A stretch of DNA of 64,000 nt from Chloroflexota bacterium. Its GTDB lineage: Bacteria > Chloroflexota > Anaerolineae > Anaerolineales > Anaerolineaceae. Shown one piece after another: positions 53,058 through 60,571 of this stretch (position 1 is its first letter; every line of letters begins with the position of its first letter). The stretch lies in NCBI GenBank assembly GCA_021825925.1, contig JAKAFP010000003.1, positions 427,151-491,150 of the forward strand, read 5' to 3'. The notes below the pieces were generated by a model. It was not told where the DNA came from, ran no database searches, and was given only the letters and a program-made list of their open reading frames with translations. The position numbers were made by a program, and so were the translations under genes.

Positions 53058-53656
53058 CGCCATTCCTCCGCGTTTTGTCTGATCAAGATGCCCTTGAGAT
53101 GCTGCCTGGCATAAGCCAACCTGCTTTTTACCGTCCCGAGCGGAACCTGGCAAACCCGTGAGATTTCTTCAAGGCTTAACCCCTGGTAAAAAACCAGTTC
53201 AAGCACCGCACGGTGGTCGGGGTCGAGCGATTCCAGCCCCTGACGCACCCATTCACCTTGCAGATTGCGCTGGGTTTGTTTTTCGGGAGGGAGTGTGTTG
53301 GAGGGCAGGGATTCTTCCATTTCATCCGAGATGGGGATGGAGCTGTGCCGGATGGCGTTCATGGCCGTGTGATGGACGATGCCCAACAGCCAGGCGATGA
53401 AGAGTCCTTCACCGCGATAGCGGCCGGCGGTGCGCCAAACCACGACCAGCACATCCTGCACCACGTCTTCGGCTTTGGCCTGGTCATTGGTGAGGCGCAG
53501 GGCGTACGCAAAGAGCCGCTTCCCATATTCCGCATACAACTCGTGAAGCGCGGTTTCGTCCCCGGCGGCCAGCCTTTTAGCCAGGGTTTCTTCGTTGCAG
53601 GGTTCAGCCATTGCGATGGTCCATTTCCTTTGTTGTGTCAGTGTGTTGGTTATCAT
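53054..53656 (-). CDS. ECF-type RNA polymerase sigma factor
   Basis: 200 aa with sigma region 2 (AYALRLTNDQAKAEDVVQDV, about residues 50-70) and region 4 (LELVFYQGLSLEEISRVCQV, then PLGTVKSRLAYARQHLKG, about 155-190); region 3 is absent, as in ECF factors. It directs transcription of a small stress or envelope regulon. The ATG at 53656 has GAGG six bases upstream. It is followed at once by its likely anti-sigma factor and then the ABC-2 exporter genes, so the operon probably controls itself. Confidence 0.95.
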   Translation of the reverse strand: MITNTLTQQRKWTIAMAEPCNEETLAKRLAAGDETALHELYAEYGKRLFAYALRLTNDQAKAEDVVQDVLVVVWRTAGRYRGEGLFIAWLLGIVHHTAMNAIRHSSIPISDEMEESLPSNTLPPEKQTQRNLQGEWVRQGLESLDPDHRAVLELVFYQGLSLEEISRVCQVPLGTVKSRLAYARQHLKGILIRQNAEEWR

Positions 53657-53718
53657 GGTCTGCCTCAACCTGTGTCATCAAGTATGTAGCAGAGCATGTG
53701 AAAAGGTTCAAAAGAGCT

Positions 53719-53770
53719 GTGAATAGTGATTCGTGAATCGTGAATCGTAACTAGTAATGAGTGATTAGAG
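53719..53770. repeat. Short degenerate tandem repeat upstream of the ECF operon
   Basis: Repeats of the type GTGAATCGTGAATCGT and TAGTAATGAGTGATTAG fill the gap 53657-53795. The phrase resembles low-complexity intergenic repeats in other environmental genomes. A promoter could be hidden here, but I cannot point to it. Confidence 0.5.
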
Positions 53771-53795
53771 TTTAGGTTTTTAGTAAAAACAATGA

Positions 53796-54440
53796 CTATA
53801 AGAAGATTTCAGGGTTTATGTTTATCATCTGACAAAGGCGGAGGAAGGGTTTGATCCTTTTCGCGCGATCGGGCTCGTGGAATTCAAAGACGATCTTCTG
53901 TCTGGGATCAAAATCAGTGTCAGTCAGGCGGTAAAGATGCAACGCCATGGCAGCGCAATGGACGCGGATGCTTTCATTGCCGTTCAGGCAGCACCAGAGC
54001 ACGCTGTGTTTAATCGCCTCGGAGGGATAATCCCTGGCAAGGGCAAGAGCTAGCGACATGCCTTCTCCGATTTTGGTGAGCGGCAGGGTGGAAGTCACCA
54101 CCTGGTCCACCTGATCGAGGATGTTCATTTCTTTCAGGTAGCGCACGGCAAAAAGCCGGCAGTCATAGTTGGGGCTGTCGAGGGAGTCTTTCAAAGCCTG
54201 GAGGGTGGCGGGGGTGCGCAGGGCGGCCAGAGCTTCTGTGTCGCGCCAATCGGCATCCTTGCGGGAGATGTGCAAGTTTTCTATGTAACGTAATTCTGCA
54301 GGGGAAAATTCCTTGAGAGCGTCGAGGTCGTAGCCGATGCCATCATGCCATGCGATGTAGCCAATTCTCATGCTTTGCAGGTAACGCTCCATGGCAGGGC
54401 TGGAGGGTTCAGGAGGGCGAGTTGCGTTATCAATCCACAT
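53796..54440 (-). CDS. HEAT-repeat-like hypothetical protein, 214 aa
   Basis: An all-helical soluble protein with HEAT-like units such as ALRTPATLQALKDSLDSPNY and DCRLFAVRYLKEMNILDQV. It lacks an enzymatic motif. The start at 54440 has a weak site; 54371 (MRIGYIAWHDG) is an alternative. It lies 12 bases after the CPBP protease gene and is likely co-transcribed with it. It resembles the other HEAT-like protein at 8505-9134 only in type. Confidence 0.75.
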   Translation of the reverse strand: MWIDNATRPPEPSSPAMERYLQSMRIGYIAWHDGIGYDLDALKEFSPAELRYIENLHISRKDADWRDTEALAALRTPATLQALKDSLDSPNYDCRLFAVRYLKEMNILDQVDQVVTSTLPLTKIGEGMSLALALARDYPSEAIKHSVLWCCLNGNESIRVHCAAMALHLYRLTDTDFDPRQKIVFEFHEPDRAKRIKPFLRLCQMININPEIFL

Positions 54441-54452
54441 GGTTGGACCGCT

Positions 54453-55358
54453 CTATTGCAACAACCCCATCGTTAAAAAGGAAAAGATGACAATGTCGCT
54501 GAGCAGGTGGATCCACCACGACCAGAAGAGGCCGCGGGTTTCGAGCATGGCCTTGCTCAAGATCCAACCCATGAAGATGGAAGCCAGTGCACCCGGAATG
54601 CCGCTGGGAACGCCGAAGTAATGCGAGATGCCAAAAAAGTAAGCAGCCATCCAAAGGGCGTTCAGGCTGCCGGTGACAGGCCCAAGTGTGGCCAGCATGG
54701 GCGCGCGGAAGATCATTTCCTCATTGAAGGCGTTCAGGGCGGCATAGAAAATGATGGAAGGCAGGATGGGCAGCATTTTCACGAACAGGCTGGCTGAGGG
54801 TTTCATTCCCAGATAGAGCACCACGCCCAACCCGGCGGCGATGCACAACGACCAGAGTAGGCCAAACTTTGTCCACGGTTCGGATTTGGGGAACCCCAAC
54901 ACTTGTACCGGGGTGATCGGCGCTTTGAGGTTCCCACGCGCCAAAAAGAAATCCTTGCGTTTGTATCCCAGGGCAAACAGGATCAAGATCATGCCCACGG
55001 CCACCACCAGCTTGCCGGTTTGTTCAGCCTGCATGCGCTTATCGAAGACGCTGGCTCCGAACAGGTTCTGTAAAAAGGGCAGATTGAAATTGAAATGCGG
55101 ACGCAGTTCCAACAAGGCAAACAAGGCGATCATGACCGTGAAAAAGTTCAACAGCGGCCTGAAGGGTTTGAAACGCAGGGCGGCAAAACCCATACCGGCC
55201 AGAATCCCCAACTTGGCAAAAACCATCCAGGCCGGCACAGAGCCTGTGATCTCTGAAAAAAGGATGTCAGGCAGGGCACTGACCAGGGCTGTCACGATCC
55301 ATGCAAGGATGATGAGGCTGCGGTCACTTTTTGTTCGGGTTGAGGCGACAGTGGGCAT
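54453..55358 (-). CDS. CPBP-family intramembrane metalloprotease
   Basis: 301 aa with eight or more membrane helices. The CPBP/Abi active-site pattern is clear: NEEMIFR (Glu-Glu-x3-Arg), FFGISHYFG (Phe-x3-His) and HLLSDIVIF (His-x3-Asp/Asn), about residues 212, 240 and 288. Members cleave CAAX prenyl proteins or act in bacteriocin immunity. The substrate is unknown. AGGATAA precedes the ATG. It is followed by the HEAT-like gene. Confidence 0.93.
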   Translation of the reverse strand: MPTVASTRTKSDRSLIILAWIVTALVSALPDILFSEITGSVPAWMVFAKLGILAGMGFAALRFKPFRPLLNFFTVMIALFALLELRPHFNFNLPFLQNLFGASVFDKRMQAEQTGKLVVAVGMILILFALGYKRKDFFLARGNLKAPITPVQVLGFPKSEPWTKFGLLWSLCIAAGLGVVLYLGMKPSASLFVKMLPILPSIIFYAALNAFNEEMIFRAPMLATLGPVTGSLNALWMAAYFFGISHYFGVPSGIPGALASIFMGWILSKAMLETRGLFWSWWIHLLSDIVIFSFLTMGLLQ

Positions 55359-55388
55359 GAAATTATCCTGTTCTTGATAGGTTGTGGT

Positions 55389-55883
55389 CTACCAGACCCA
55401 AAAATGGTAACTGGCAAGGGTTGGTTTTAGCGGTTTGATTTCAGCCCAGATCCCGGTTTGGCGGTCTGCAAAGTTGAGCACTTTCGCCCTTTTATTTGAA
55501 ATGGCTGGAAGCCCCTCAGAAAATAAGTATGCCGTTTCTATATTATCAGCGGGCAGGGCGTTCAATAACTTCCGTAAATTATCCGTCATTTCGTAGCGAT
55601 AATAGAAATTGATCTCGGCGGTGCTCCAGTCGCTCCCTTTCTCTGCATCAATAAGACGTCCAAAATACACCTGGAACAAATTAGGATCAATTTGTGATTT
55701 TTTTCCATCATTGATGGTGGCGAGGCTGAAGCTGAAACCAAACTCCTCGTTTTCGCTGCCTTCAGGAACCAAGGGTAAAAGGTCCTTAAAATAGCCCCAT
55801 GCCTGACTGCACTCCAAGATCGGCTGGAGCGGATCCGGTTGAATGGCGTGGTTGAAGGATTTTTTGAGATCGCCAATATTCAT
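55389..55883 (-). CDS. Hypothetical protein, 164 aa
   Basis: A soluble alpha/beta protein with many Asn, Asp and aromatic residues (LFQVYFGRLIDAEKGSDWST). I do not recognise the family. No Shine-Dalgarno site is visible before the ATG, so translation may depend on the SDR gene, which stops 11 bases upstream. Function unknown. Confidence 0.7.
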   Translation of the reverse strand: MNIGDLKKSFNHAIQPDPLQPILECSQAWGYFKDLLPLVPEGSENEEFGFSFSLATINDGKKSQIDPNLFQVYFGRLIDAEKGSDWSTAEINFYYRYEMTDNLRKLLNALPADNIETAYLFSEGLPAISNKRAKVLNFADRQTGIWAEIKPLKPTLASYHFWVW

Positions 55884-55894
55884 TACAGTCTATT

Positions 55895-56719
55895 TTAACC
55901 GAGGGTGAATTTCTCGAGAATCCAATAGAGCCATTGGGCGGGCAGGATCGAACGGAGGAAATTCACCAGCTGGGCATCTGAACCGACGGGGTAGCGCAGC
56001 CGGCGGGTGCCATCCGTGGCGGCGCGGAAGATGGCCTTTGCCACCACCACAGGCTCAGATCCTGAGGCCATGCCGCCCTCGCCCAGTGATTTTTGGGCGC
56101 GCTGCAAAATATCGGCGTAGGGGTCGTTCTCGACCACTTTTTCACTGCGATCCAGCGAACGGTCGTAAAAGTCGGTTTTAATCACACCGGGCTCGATGGT
56201 TTTCACACGGATGTTGTGGGATTTTATTTCATATTGAAGCGCTTCAGAATAGCCTTCGACCGCCCATTTGGTGCTGTTGTAGATGGAGTAAAGCGGAAAT
56301 CCGAGACGTCCGCCCATGGAGGTAACGTTGATGATCAGGCCTTCCTGTTGAGCTCGGAAGAGCGGCAGCATGGCGCGGGTCATTTCCATCAGGCCAAATA
56401 CATTGGTTTCAAATTGCTTTTTTATCTGCTCAGGGGTGGAGGCCTCAAAGGGACCGTAGACCGCGTAACCGGCGTTGTTCACCAGCACGTCAATTTTTTG
56501 ATATTTGTCCACTGCGTATTTTATTGCGGCCCGGATGGATGTGGTATCGGTCACATCCAAGTGAACCAGATCGGGCAGACCCTTTTCGTGCAGCAGGGTC
56601 TGGCGTTTTTCAGGGCTGCGCATGCTGGCGATCACGTTCCAGCCCTGCTCGAAGAAATACAGGGCGGTGTGTAACCCAATACCGCTGGATGCGCCGGTAA
56701 TAAAGACGGTCTTTTTCAT
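55895..56719 (-). CDS. Short-chain dehydrogenase/reductase
   Basis: NAD(P)-dependent classical SDR, 274 aa. The cofactor motif is TGASSGIG (residues 7-14), the structural motif is NNAGYAVYG, and the active-site Tyr and Lys lie in YNSTKWAVEG, with the serine at VTSMGG upstream. A C-terminal extension of about 25 residues may touch the membrane. The substrate (a sugar, steroid-like or fatty compound) is open. GAGGTGG precedes the ATG at 56719. It lies 37 bases after the ABC-2 permease gene. Confidence 0.93.
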   Translation of the reverse strand: MKKTVFITGASSGIGLHTALYFFEQGWNVIASMRSPEKRQTLLHEKGLPDLVHLDVTDTTSIRAAIKYAVDKYQKIDVLVNNAGYAVYGPFEASTPEQIKKQFETNVFGLMEMTRAMLPLFRAQQEGLIINVTSMGGRLGFPLYSIYNSTKWAVEGYSEALQYEIKSHNIRVKTIEPGVIKTDFYDRSLDRSEKVVENDPYADILQRAQKSLGEGGMASGSEPVVVAKAIFRAATDGTRRLRYPVGSDAQLVNFLRSILPAQWLYWILEKFTLG

Positions 56720-56756
56720 TTCCACCTCTTTTCGTTTGAAAAAACAGATCCGATCG

Positions 56757-57908
56757 TTATGCGCGTTTAAGCCTAAGTTTATTGAACAACCACACGCCGA
56801 TCCCAAAATAGAGTGCGGAAAGGATCAGCAGCATGCACAATTCGTAAGCGACATCCTTCAAGCCTGCGCCCAGGGTGAGGACCTTGTTCAGGGCGACAAT
56901 GGCATGGGTGGGGGGCAGAAAATCAAACATGCCGATGGTGCGACCGGCTACGGTAAATATGGGCATGGGCGGGATGGGAAAAACCGCGCCGGTAAAGAAC
57001 ATCAAAAAGATGAGCGGAAAGTTGGAATAAATGAAGGCCTCGCTGACCGTGCGTGCCAGGCAGGCGATCATCAGACCGATGCCCACGATGGAAAAACTGG
57101 TGACTGCCCCAATTAAAATGGCCACCCACAAAGATCCCTGGCTGCTGAATCCCAACAAGCTGGCGGTGAGAAAGGTAAACAACACACAGACGACACCGAT
57201 CAACACCTGAGTCAGACTGATGCCACCGAGCAGGTCAAAAGCGGTCATTTTGGTCATTTGCAGGCGGCGCAGGGTGCCGTTTTCGACTTCGCGGGTGATG
57301 GTCATGGCAACCTGGAAGATGAGCATGACCACGGCCAGGATGAGCAGTGCCGGCACATACATTTCAAATTCGGTACGGGCGCCTGACCCGCCGAGTGGAA
57401 TTTCGTTGAGTACGACCGGCGAGGTTTGACCGATCATTTCCTTGACATACTCATCCACGGCGGAAACCGCCATGATCGAAACCAGCGGGTAATACGGATT
57501 TGTCAGGTCGCCAATGACAGTCAATTTGACCGGTTCGACCTTCCGCCCGGATTCGGCGGAAAGCAGAGTGGAGGAAAAATTATCCGGAAATACCAACAAT
57601 GCAGTCGCTTCACGGTTGCGCAATTTGGTTTCTGCCGCGGATTGATCTTCGATCAAAGTTACTTTGAGGATCGGCTGATCATTGGCGTATCTGAGCTGCT
57701 GGATTTTTTCGATCACGGCAGCACTGACAGAGGTGGCGGCCTGCTCGTCGTGATTGATGACCAATACACGGTAGGTGGTCGAACCGCCGCCGGTGATCAT
57801 CCAGTAGAGCAAGACAAAAACAGGCGCAATGCTGATTGAAAGGATCAGCAACCAATAACTGCGCAGCTGTTCACGCATGCTTTTAAGAAAAACACGGATC
57901 AGTCTCAT
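56757..57908 (-). CDS. ABC-2 permease with large external domain, 383 aa
   Basis: The N-terminal helix (about 20-38) is followed by a large external domain (about 40-180), then five helices at the C-terminal half. This matches ABC2_membrane_3-type permeases (YhgE/YadH-like). Together with the ATPase at 57905 it forms an exporter. The ATGA overlap with the ATPase stop indicates translational coupling, and GGAGGT precedes the start. Confidence 0.92.
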   Translation of the reverse strand: MRLIRVFLKSMREQLRSYWLLILSISIAPVFVLLYWMITGGGSTTYRVLVINHDEQAATSVSAAVIEKIQQLRYANDQPILKVTLIEDQSAAETKLRNREATALLVFPDNFSSTLLSAESGRKVEPVKLTVIGDLTNPYYPLVSIMAVSAVDEYVKEMIGQTSPVVLNEIPLGGSGARTEFEMYVPALLILAVVMLIFQVAMTITREVENGTLRRLQMTKMTAFDLLGGISLTQVLIGVVCVLFTFLTASLLGFSSQGSLWVAILIGAVTSFSIVGIGLMIACLARTVSEAFIYSNFPLIFLMFFTGAVFPIPPMPIFTVAGRTIGMFDFLPPTHAIVALNKVLTLGAGLKDVAYELCMLLILSALYFGIGVWLFNKLRLKRA

Positions 57909-58840
57909 TCGCGCAACCTCCGGCCGGTGAGGGTGATGAACACGTCTTCGAGTGAATTCTGCCTCAAGCGTAGGTCTCCAGGGTGCAGACCGTTGACCTG
58001 CAGGATCTCGAGAATGCGGGGGAGTAGTTCAACTATTCCGCGGCTGCGAAGGGTCAGCTCATCGCCGTTGATGGTGATATCAGTGCAGATCGGTTTCAGA
58101 AGGGTAAGATAGCGGTCTGCCATGGCCAGCTCGATCATGGTGAACTCAAGCACATCACCGGTTCCGACCTGAGCTTTGAGCTCGTCAGGGGTGCCAAGGG
58201 CCAGCAATTGGCCGTGGTCAATGATGGCAATACGGTCCGCCACACGATCGGCTTCGTCCATGTTATGGGTGGTGAGGATGACGGTTTTCTTGCGCGCCAG
58301 CGATTTGATGAATTCGCGTACCAGGACCCGGCTTTGGGGGTCCAGACCGGCTTCTGGTTCATCCAAAACGAGGATCTTAGGTTCGTGCACCAGGGCCATG
58401 ATCAGGTTGAGTCGGCGCTGCATGCCGCCTGAAAGGGTCTTGGCGAGTTGGTTGCGTTTTTCAGTTAATTGCATGACTTCCAGCAGATGTTCGCCGCGGG
58501 AGCGGGCGATCCTGGCGGGGATATTGTACATCTCGCCGATGAACACAAGCTGTTCGATGCAGGTCAGCGAACTCCACAGGATGATGGATTGAGGGCAGAC
58601 CCCCACGCGCTGCTGGATATCCGAGCGATGATCCAGTACGCTGCCGTTGATGAGGACCTCGCCGCTGTTGGGCTTGAGCAGACCGCAGAGCATATTAATG
58701 GAAGTAGTCTTGCCGGCGCCATTGGGGCCAAGAAAACCAAACACTTCTCCGGCGTAGACCTCGAGATTAAGATCCGAGACAGCAGTGAGGGTTCCGTATT
58801 TCTTGGTCAGGTGGCATGTTTGCAGTGCAATTTCAGGCAT
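57905..58840 (-). CDS. ABC-2 transporter ATPase, 311 aa
   Basis: Motifs: Walker A GPNGAGKTT (about residues 39-47), signature LSGGMQRRLNLIMA, Walker B ILVLDEPEAGLDPQ and H-loop TTHNMDEA. The C-terminal domain of about 90 residues is typical of DrrA-like exporters. The ATG at 58840 has an AGGAA site. It overlaps the permease start (ATGA) and the end of the Nudix gene by a few bases. The exporter pair may remove a toxic or lipid-like compound. Confidence 0.94.
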   Translation of the reverse strand: MPEIALQTCHLTKKYGTLTAVSDLNLEVYAGEVFGFLGPNGAGKTTSINMLCGLLKPNSGEVLINGSVLDHRSDIQQRVGVCPQSIILWSSLTCIEQLVFIGEMYNIPARIARSRGEHLLEVMQLTEKRNQLAKTLSGGMQRRLNLIMALVHEPKILVLDEPEAGLDPQSRVLVREFIKSLARKKTVILTTHNMDEADRVADRIAIIDHGQLLALGTPDELKAQVGTGDVLEFTMIELAMADRYLTLLKPICTDITINGDELTLRSRGIVELLPRILEILQVNGLHPGDLRLRQNSLEDVFITLTGRRLRE

Positions 58841-59300
58841 GATGGAGTTCCTTGGAAGATAAAATAAAATCATGAAGGATGGGAATGATGGGAGGGCTTA
58901 TCTTTTCGGGGAGTTGATCGAGTTTAAAAAAACCAAAGTCGCTATGTTCAGAAAGGTTGAGCTCAATACTCGGATGTTCAATCGTTGACTTGTAAACTGT
59001 AGAAAACATATAGACTTCATCTCCGTTTGGATAGATGTAGTGCAATGCTTCACCAGAGTAAACGCCAACCAACTCCATTGTTTCAACTACGACCCCCGTT
59101 TCTTCAAGCGTTTCGCGTTTAACACATTCTTCAAAGGTTTCTCCTAATTCGATAGACCCACCTGGAACTCCCCAACAAAGATTGTCGGTACGCTTCATCA
59201 TCAATAATTCATTCTCTTGGTTTAATAGAAGCATGGTGGCTCCCACCATAATCAATGGCCGGTGACCGACAAGTTTGCGTAGATCCATTATGTAATCCAT
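58833..59300 (-). CDS. Nudix hydrolase, 155 aa
   Basis: The Nudix box GGSIELGETFEECVKRETLE followed by ETGV is complete (about residues 46-69). The MutT-like fold would hydrolyse a modified nucleoside triphosphate or related compound. GGTGG precedes the ATG. Its stop overlaps the start of the ATPase gene by eight bases, so it is in the same transcript. Confidence 0.9.
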   Translation of the reverse strand: MDYIMDLRKLVGHRPLIMVGATMLLLNQENELLMMKRTDNLCWGVPGGSIELGETFEECVKRETLEETGVVVETMELVGVYSGEALHYIYPNGDEVYMFSTVYKSTIEHPSIELNLSEHSDFGFFKLDQLPEKISPPIIPILHDFILSSKELHHA

Positions 59301-59317
59301 AAAACCACCGGAAGAAA

Positions 59318-59983
59318 TTACATTGCTTTGGTTATGGAAGTAAAAACTTCAAATGGGAAAGGTTTACCGTGGCCTGGATAGATGGTTTTGGCATCCAAGC
59401 CTTGCAGTTTTTTTAGGCTGGCTTTCAAAGCCGATTCATCTTCAAAGAGGTCCGCGGTTTTGGGAGTCCTGCGGTTAGAAAGGGTATCTCCAACGATCAG
59501 GTCGCCTGCGGGAGTCAAAATGGAAATGGATCCGCTGGTATGGCCGGGGGTGTGGAGGATGGTGGCATCCAGATCGAATTCTTTCAAACTTTGTCCGTCT
59601 TCGAGATAAAGGTTGGGTTCAAAGCAGCCTGAGGTGTCTTTCATTCTTGAAGACATCCAGGTCATGAGTTTGCCGGCAAATGTGTTGGCGCTGCGGTGCC
59701 TGGGGGCGCCGGTGGTGACCATATCAAGGTCACCCTGATGCATGGCGACGCTGATGCCGTACTTTTGCTGCAGCTTTTTGCAGTTGCCAGCGTGATCCAT
59801 GTCTCCGTGGGTGAGGATGACCAGTTTCAACCGTTCAGGCAGCGCGCCGCGGGATAATAATTCACTTTCCAGTTTGGTCCACACATCGCCGATGCCGGTA
59901 TCCACCAGGATGAAGCCATCACCAGCCTGAAGCAGGTAGGCGTTTACAAAACGCATGTCAAATCTTAAAATGGGCTGTCTCAT
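59318..59983 (-). CDS. Metallo-beta-lactamase-fold hydrolase
   Basis: 221 aa. The metal-binding motif reads LTHGDMDHAGN, where the usual form is HxHxDH; the second His is replaced by Asp, a variant also met in some MBL-fold subfamilies. Later metal ligands are in TPGHTSGSIS and in YPGHGKPF. It could be a glyoxalase II-like or lactonase-type enzyme. I chose the ATG at 59983; longer frames to 60082 would overlap the MarR promoter. The ribosome site is weak. Confidence 0.88.
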   Translation of the reverse strand: MRQPILRFDMRFVNAYLLQAGDGFILVDTGIGDVWTKLESELLSRGALPERLKLVILTHGDMDHAGNCKKLQQKYGISVAMHQGDLDMVTTGAPRHRSANTFAGKLMTWMSSRMKDTSGCFEPNLYLEDGQSLKEFDLDATILHTPGHTSGSISILTPAGDLIVGDTLSNRRTPKTADLFEDESALKASLKKLQGLDAKTIYPGHGKPFPFEVFTSITKAM

Positions 59984-60065
59984 TTGTTTACGCTTTCTGT
60001 GGTGTTTATTTTCCCACCGGTATATACGTCTGAATAAATGAATTGTAGCAAACAATCGTCCAATC

Positions 60066-60093
60066 TTGACAATTACATCCAAGCCCCTATAAT
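60066..60093 (+). promoter_or_regulatory. Promoter of the MarR-EmrB operon
   Basis: TTGACA at 60066-60071 and TATAAT at 60088-60093 with a 16-base spacer. Both boxes match consensus. The ATG lies 28 bases downstream. Confidence 0.85.
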
Positions 60094-60110
60094 TAGCAAG
60101 CTAACTAATT
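60091..60110. promoter_or_regulatory. MarR-type operator
   Basis: AATTAG-n8-CTAATT (60091-60110) with an inner TTAGC-aa-GCTAA (60093-60104). The nested palindrome overlaps the -10 box and start site, as expected for self-repression by the adjacent MarR protein. Confidence 0.7.
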
Positions 60111-60121
60111 TAAGGCTAACG

Positions 60122-60547
60122 ATGACTGATAAAAGCAAACTTGGATACCGATTGTTTCTGGTCAGCCGGGCGCATCACAACCAGGCTTTTCGTGATTTCG
60201 GCGAGATCGGCCTGTTCCGCGGACAGCCCCCCGTGTTGTTTGAATTGGGGAAACATGAAGGCCGCACCCAGTCCGAATTGGCCGAGAAACTGGAGCTGAC
60301 CCCGGCGACCCTGACGAACCTGTTGACACGCATGCAGCATGCCGGGTTGATCGAGCGCCGCACGGATGCAACTGACTGCCGCTGTTCGCGCATCTTTTTA
60401 ACGGAGGCCGGCAGAATTAAATTATCTCAAGCAGTCCAACAGACACAAAAAATGGATGAAGTCGCGTTCGCCGGTTTTAGCGCTGAAGAGCAAGACCAAT
60501 TGAACCAATATCTCGAGCGCATCCACCAAAATTTGACGAAAGAATAA
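60122..60547 (+). CDS. MarR family transcriptional regulator
   Basis: 141-aa winged-helix regulator. The DNA-binding part is GRTQSELAEKLELTPATLTN followed by LLTRMQHAGLIERRTDATDC (about residues 48-87), with flanking dimerisation helices. The start at 60122 has an AAGG site; in-frame codons up to 60038 would include the promoter and operator. It probably represses itself and the EmrB-like transporter 24 bases downstream, releasing on binding a small aromatic or toxic ligand. Confidence 0.93.
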   Translation: MTDKSKLGYRLFLVSRAHHNQAFRDFGEIGLFRGQPPVLFELGKHEGRTQSELAEKLELTPATLTNLLTRMQHAGLIERRTDATDCRCSRIFLTEAGRIKLSQAVQQTQKMDEVAFAGFSAEEQDQLNQYLERIHQNLTKE

Positions 60548-60571
60548 TCCAACTCATTGGAGTAGAGACCC

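Noticed and set aside
53719..53770. Possible CRISPR-like repeat
   Set aside because: The units are short, contiguous and degenerate, without spacers or cas genes.
56093..56674. Rightward 193-aa frame opposite the SDR gene
   Set aside because: The SDR motifs on the minus strand are complete; the rightward frame has none.
58469..58867. Rightward 132-aa frame opposite the ABC ATPase
   Set aside because: The ATPase motifs on the minus strand are complete; this is an antisense shadow.
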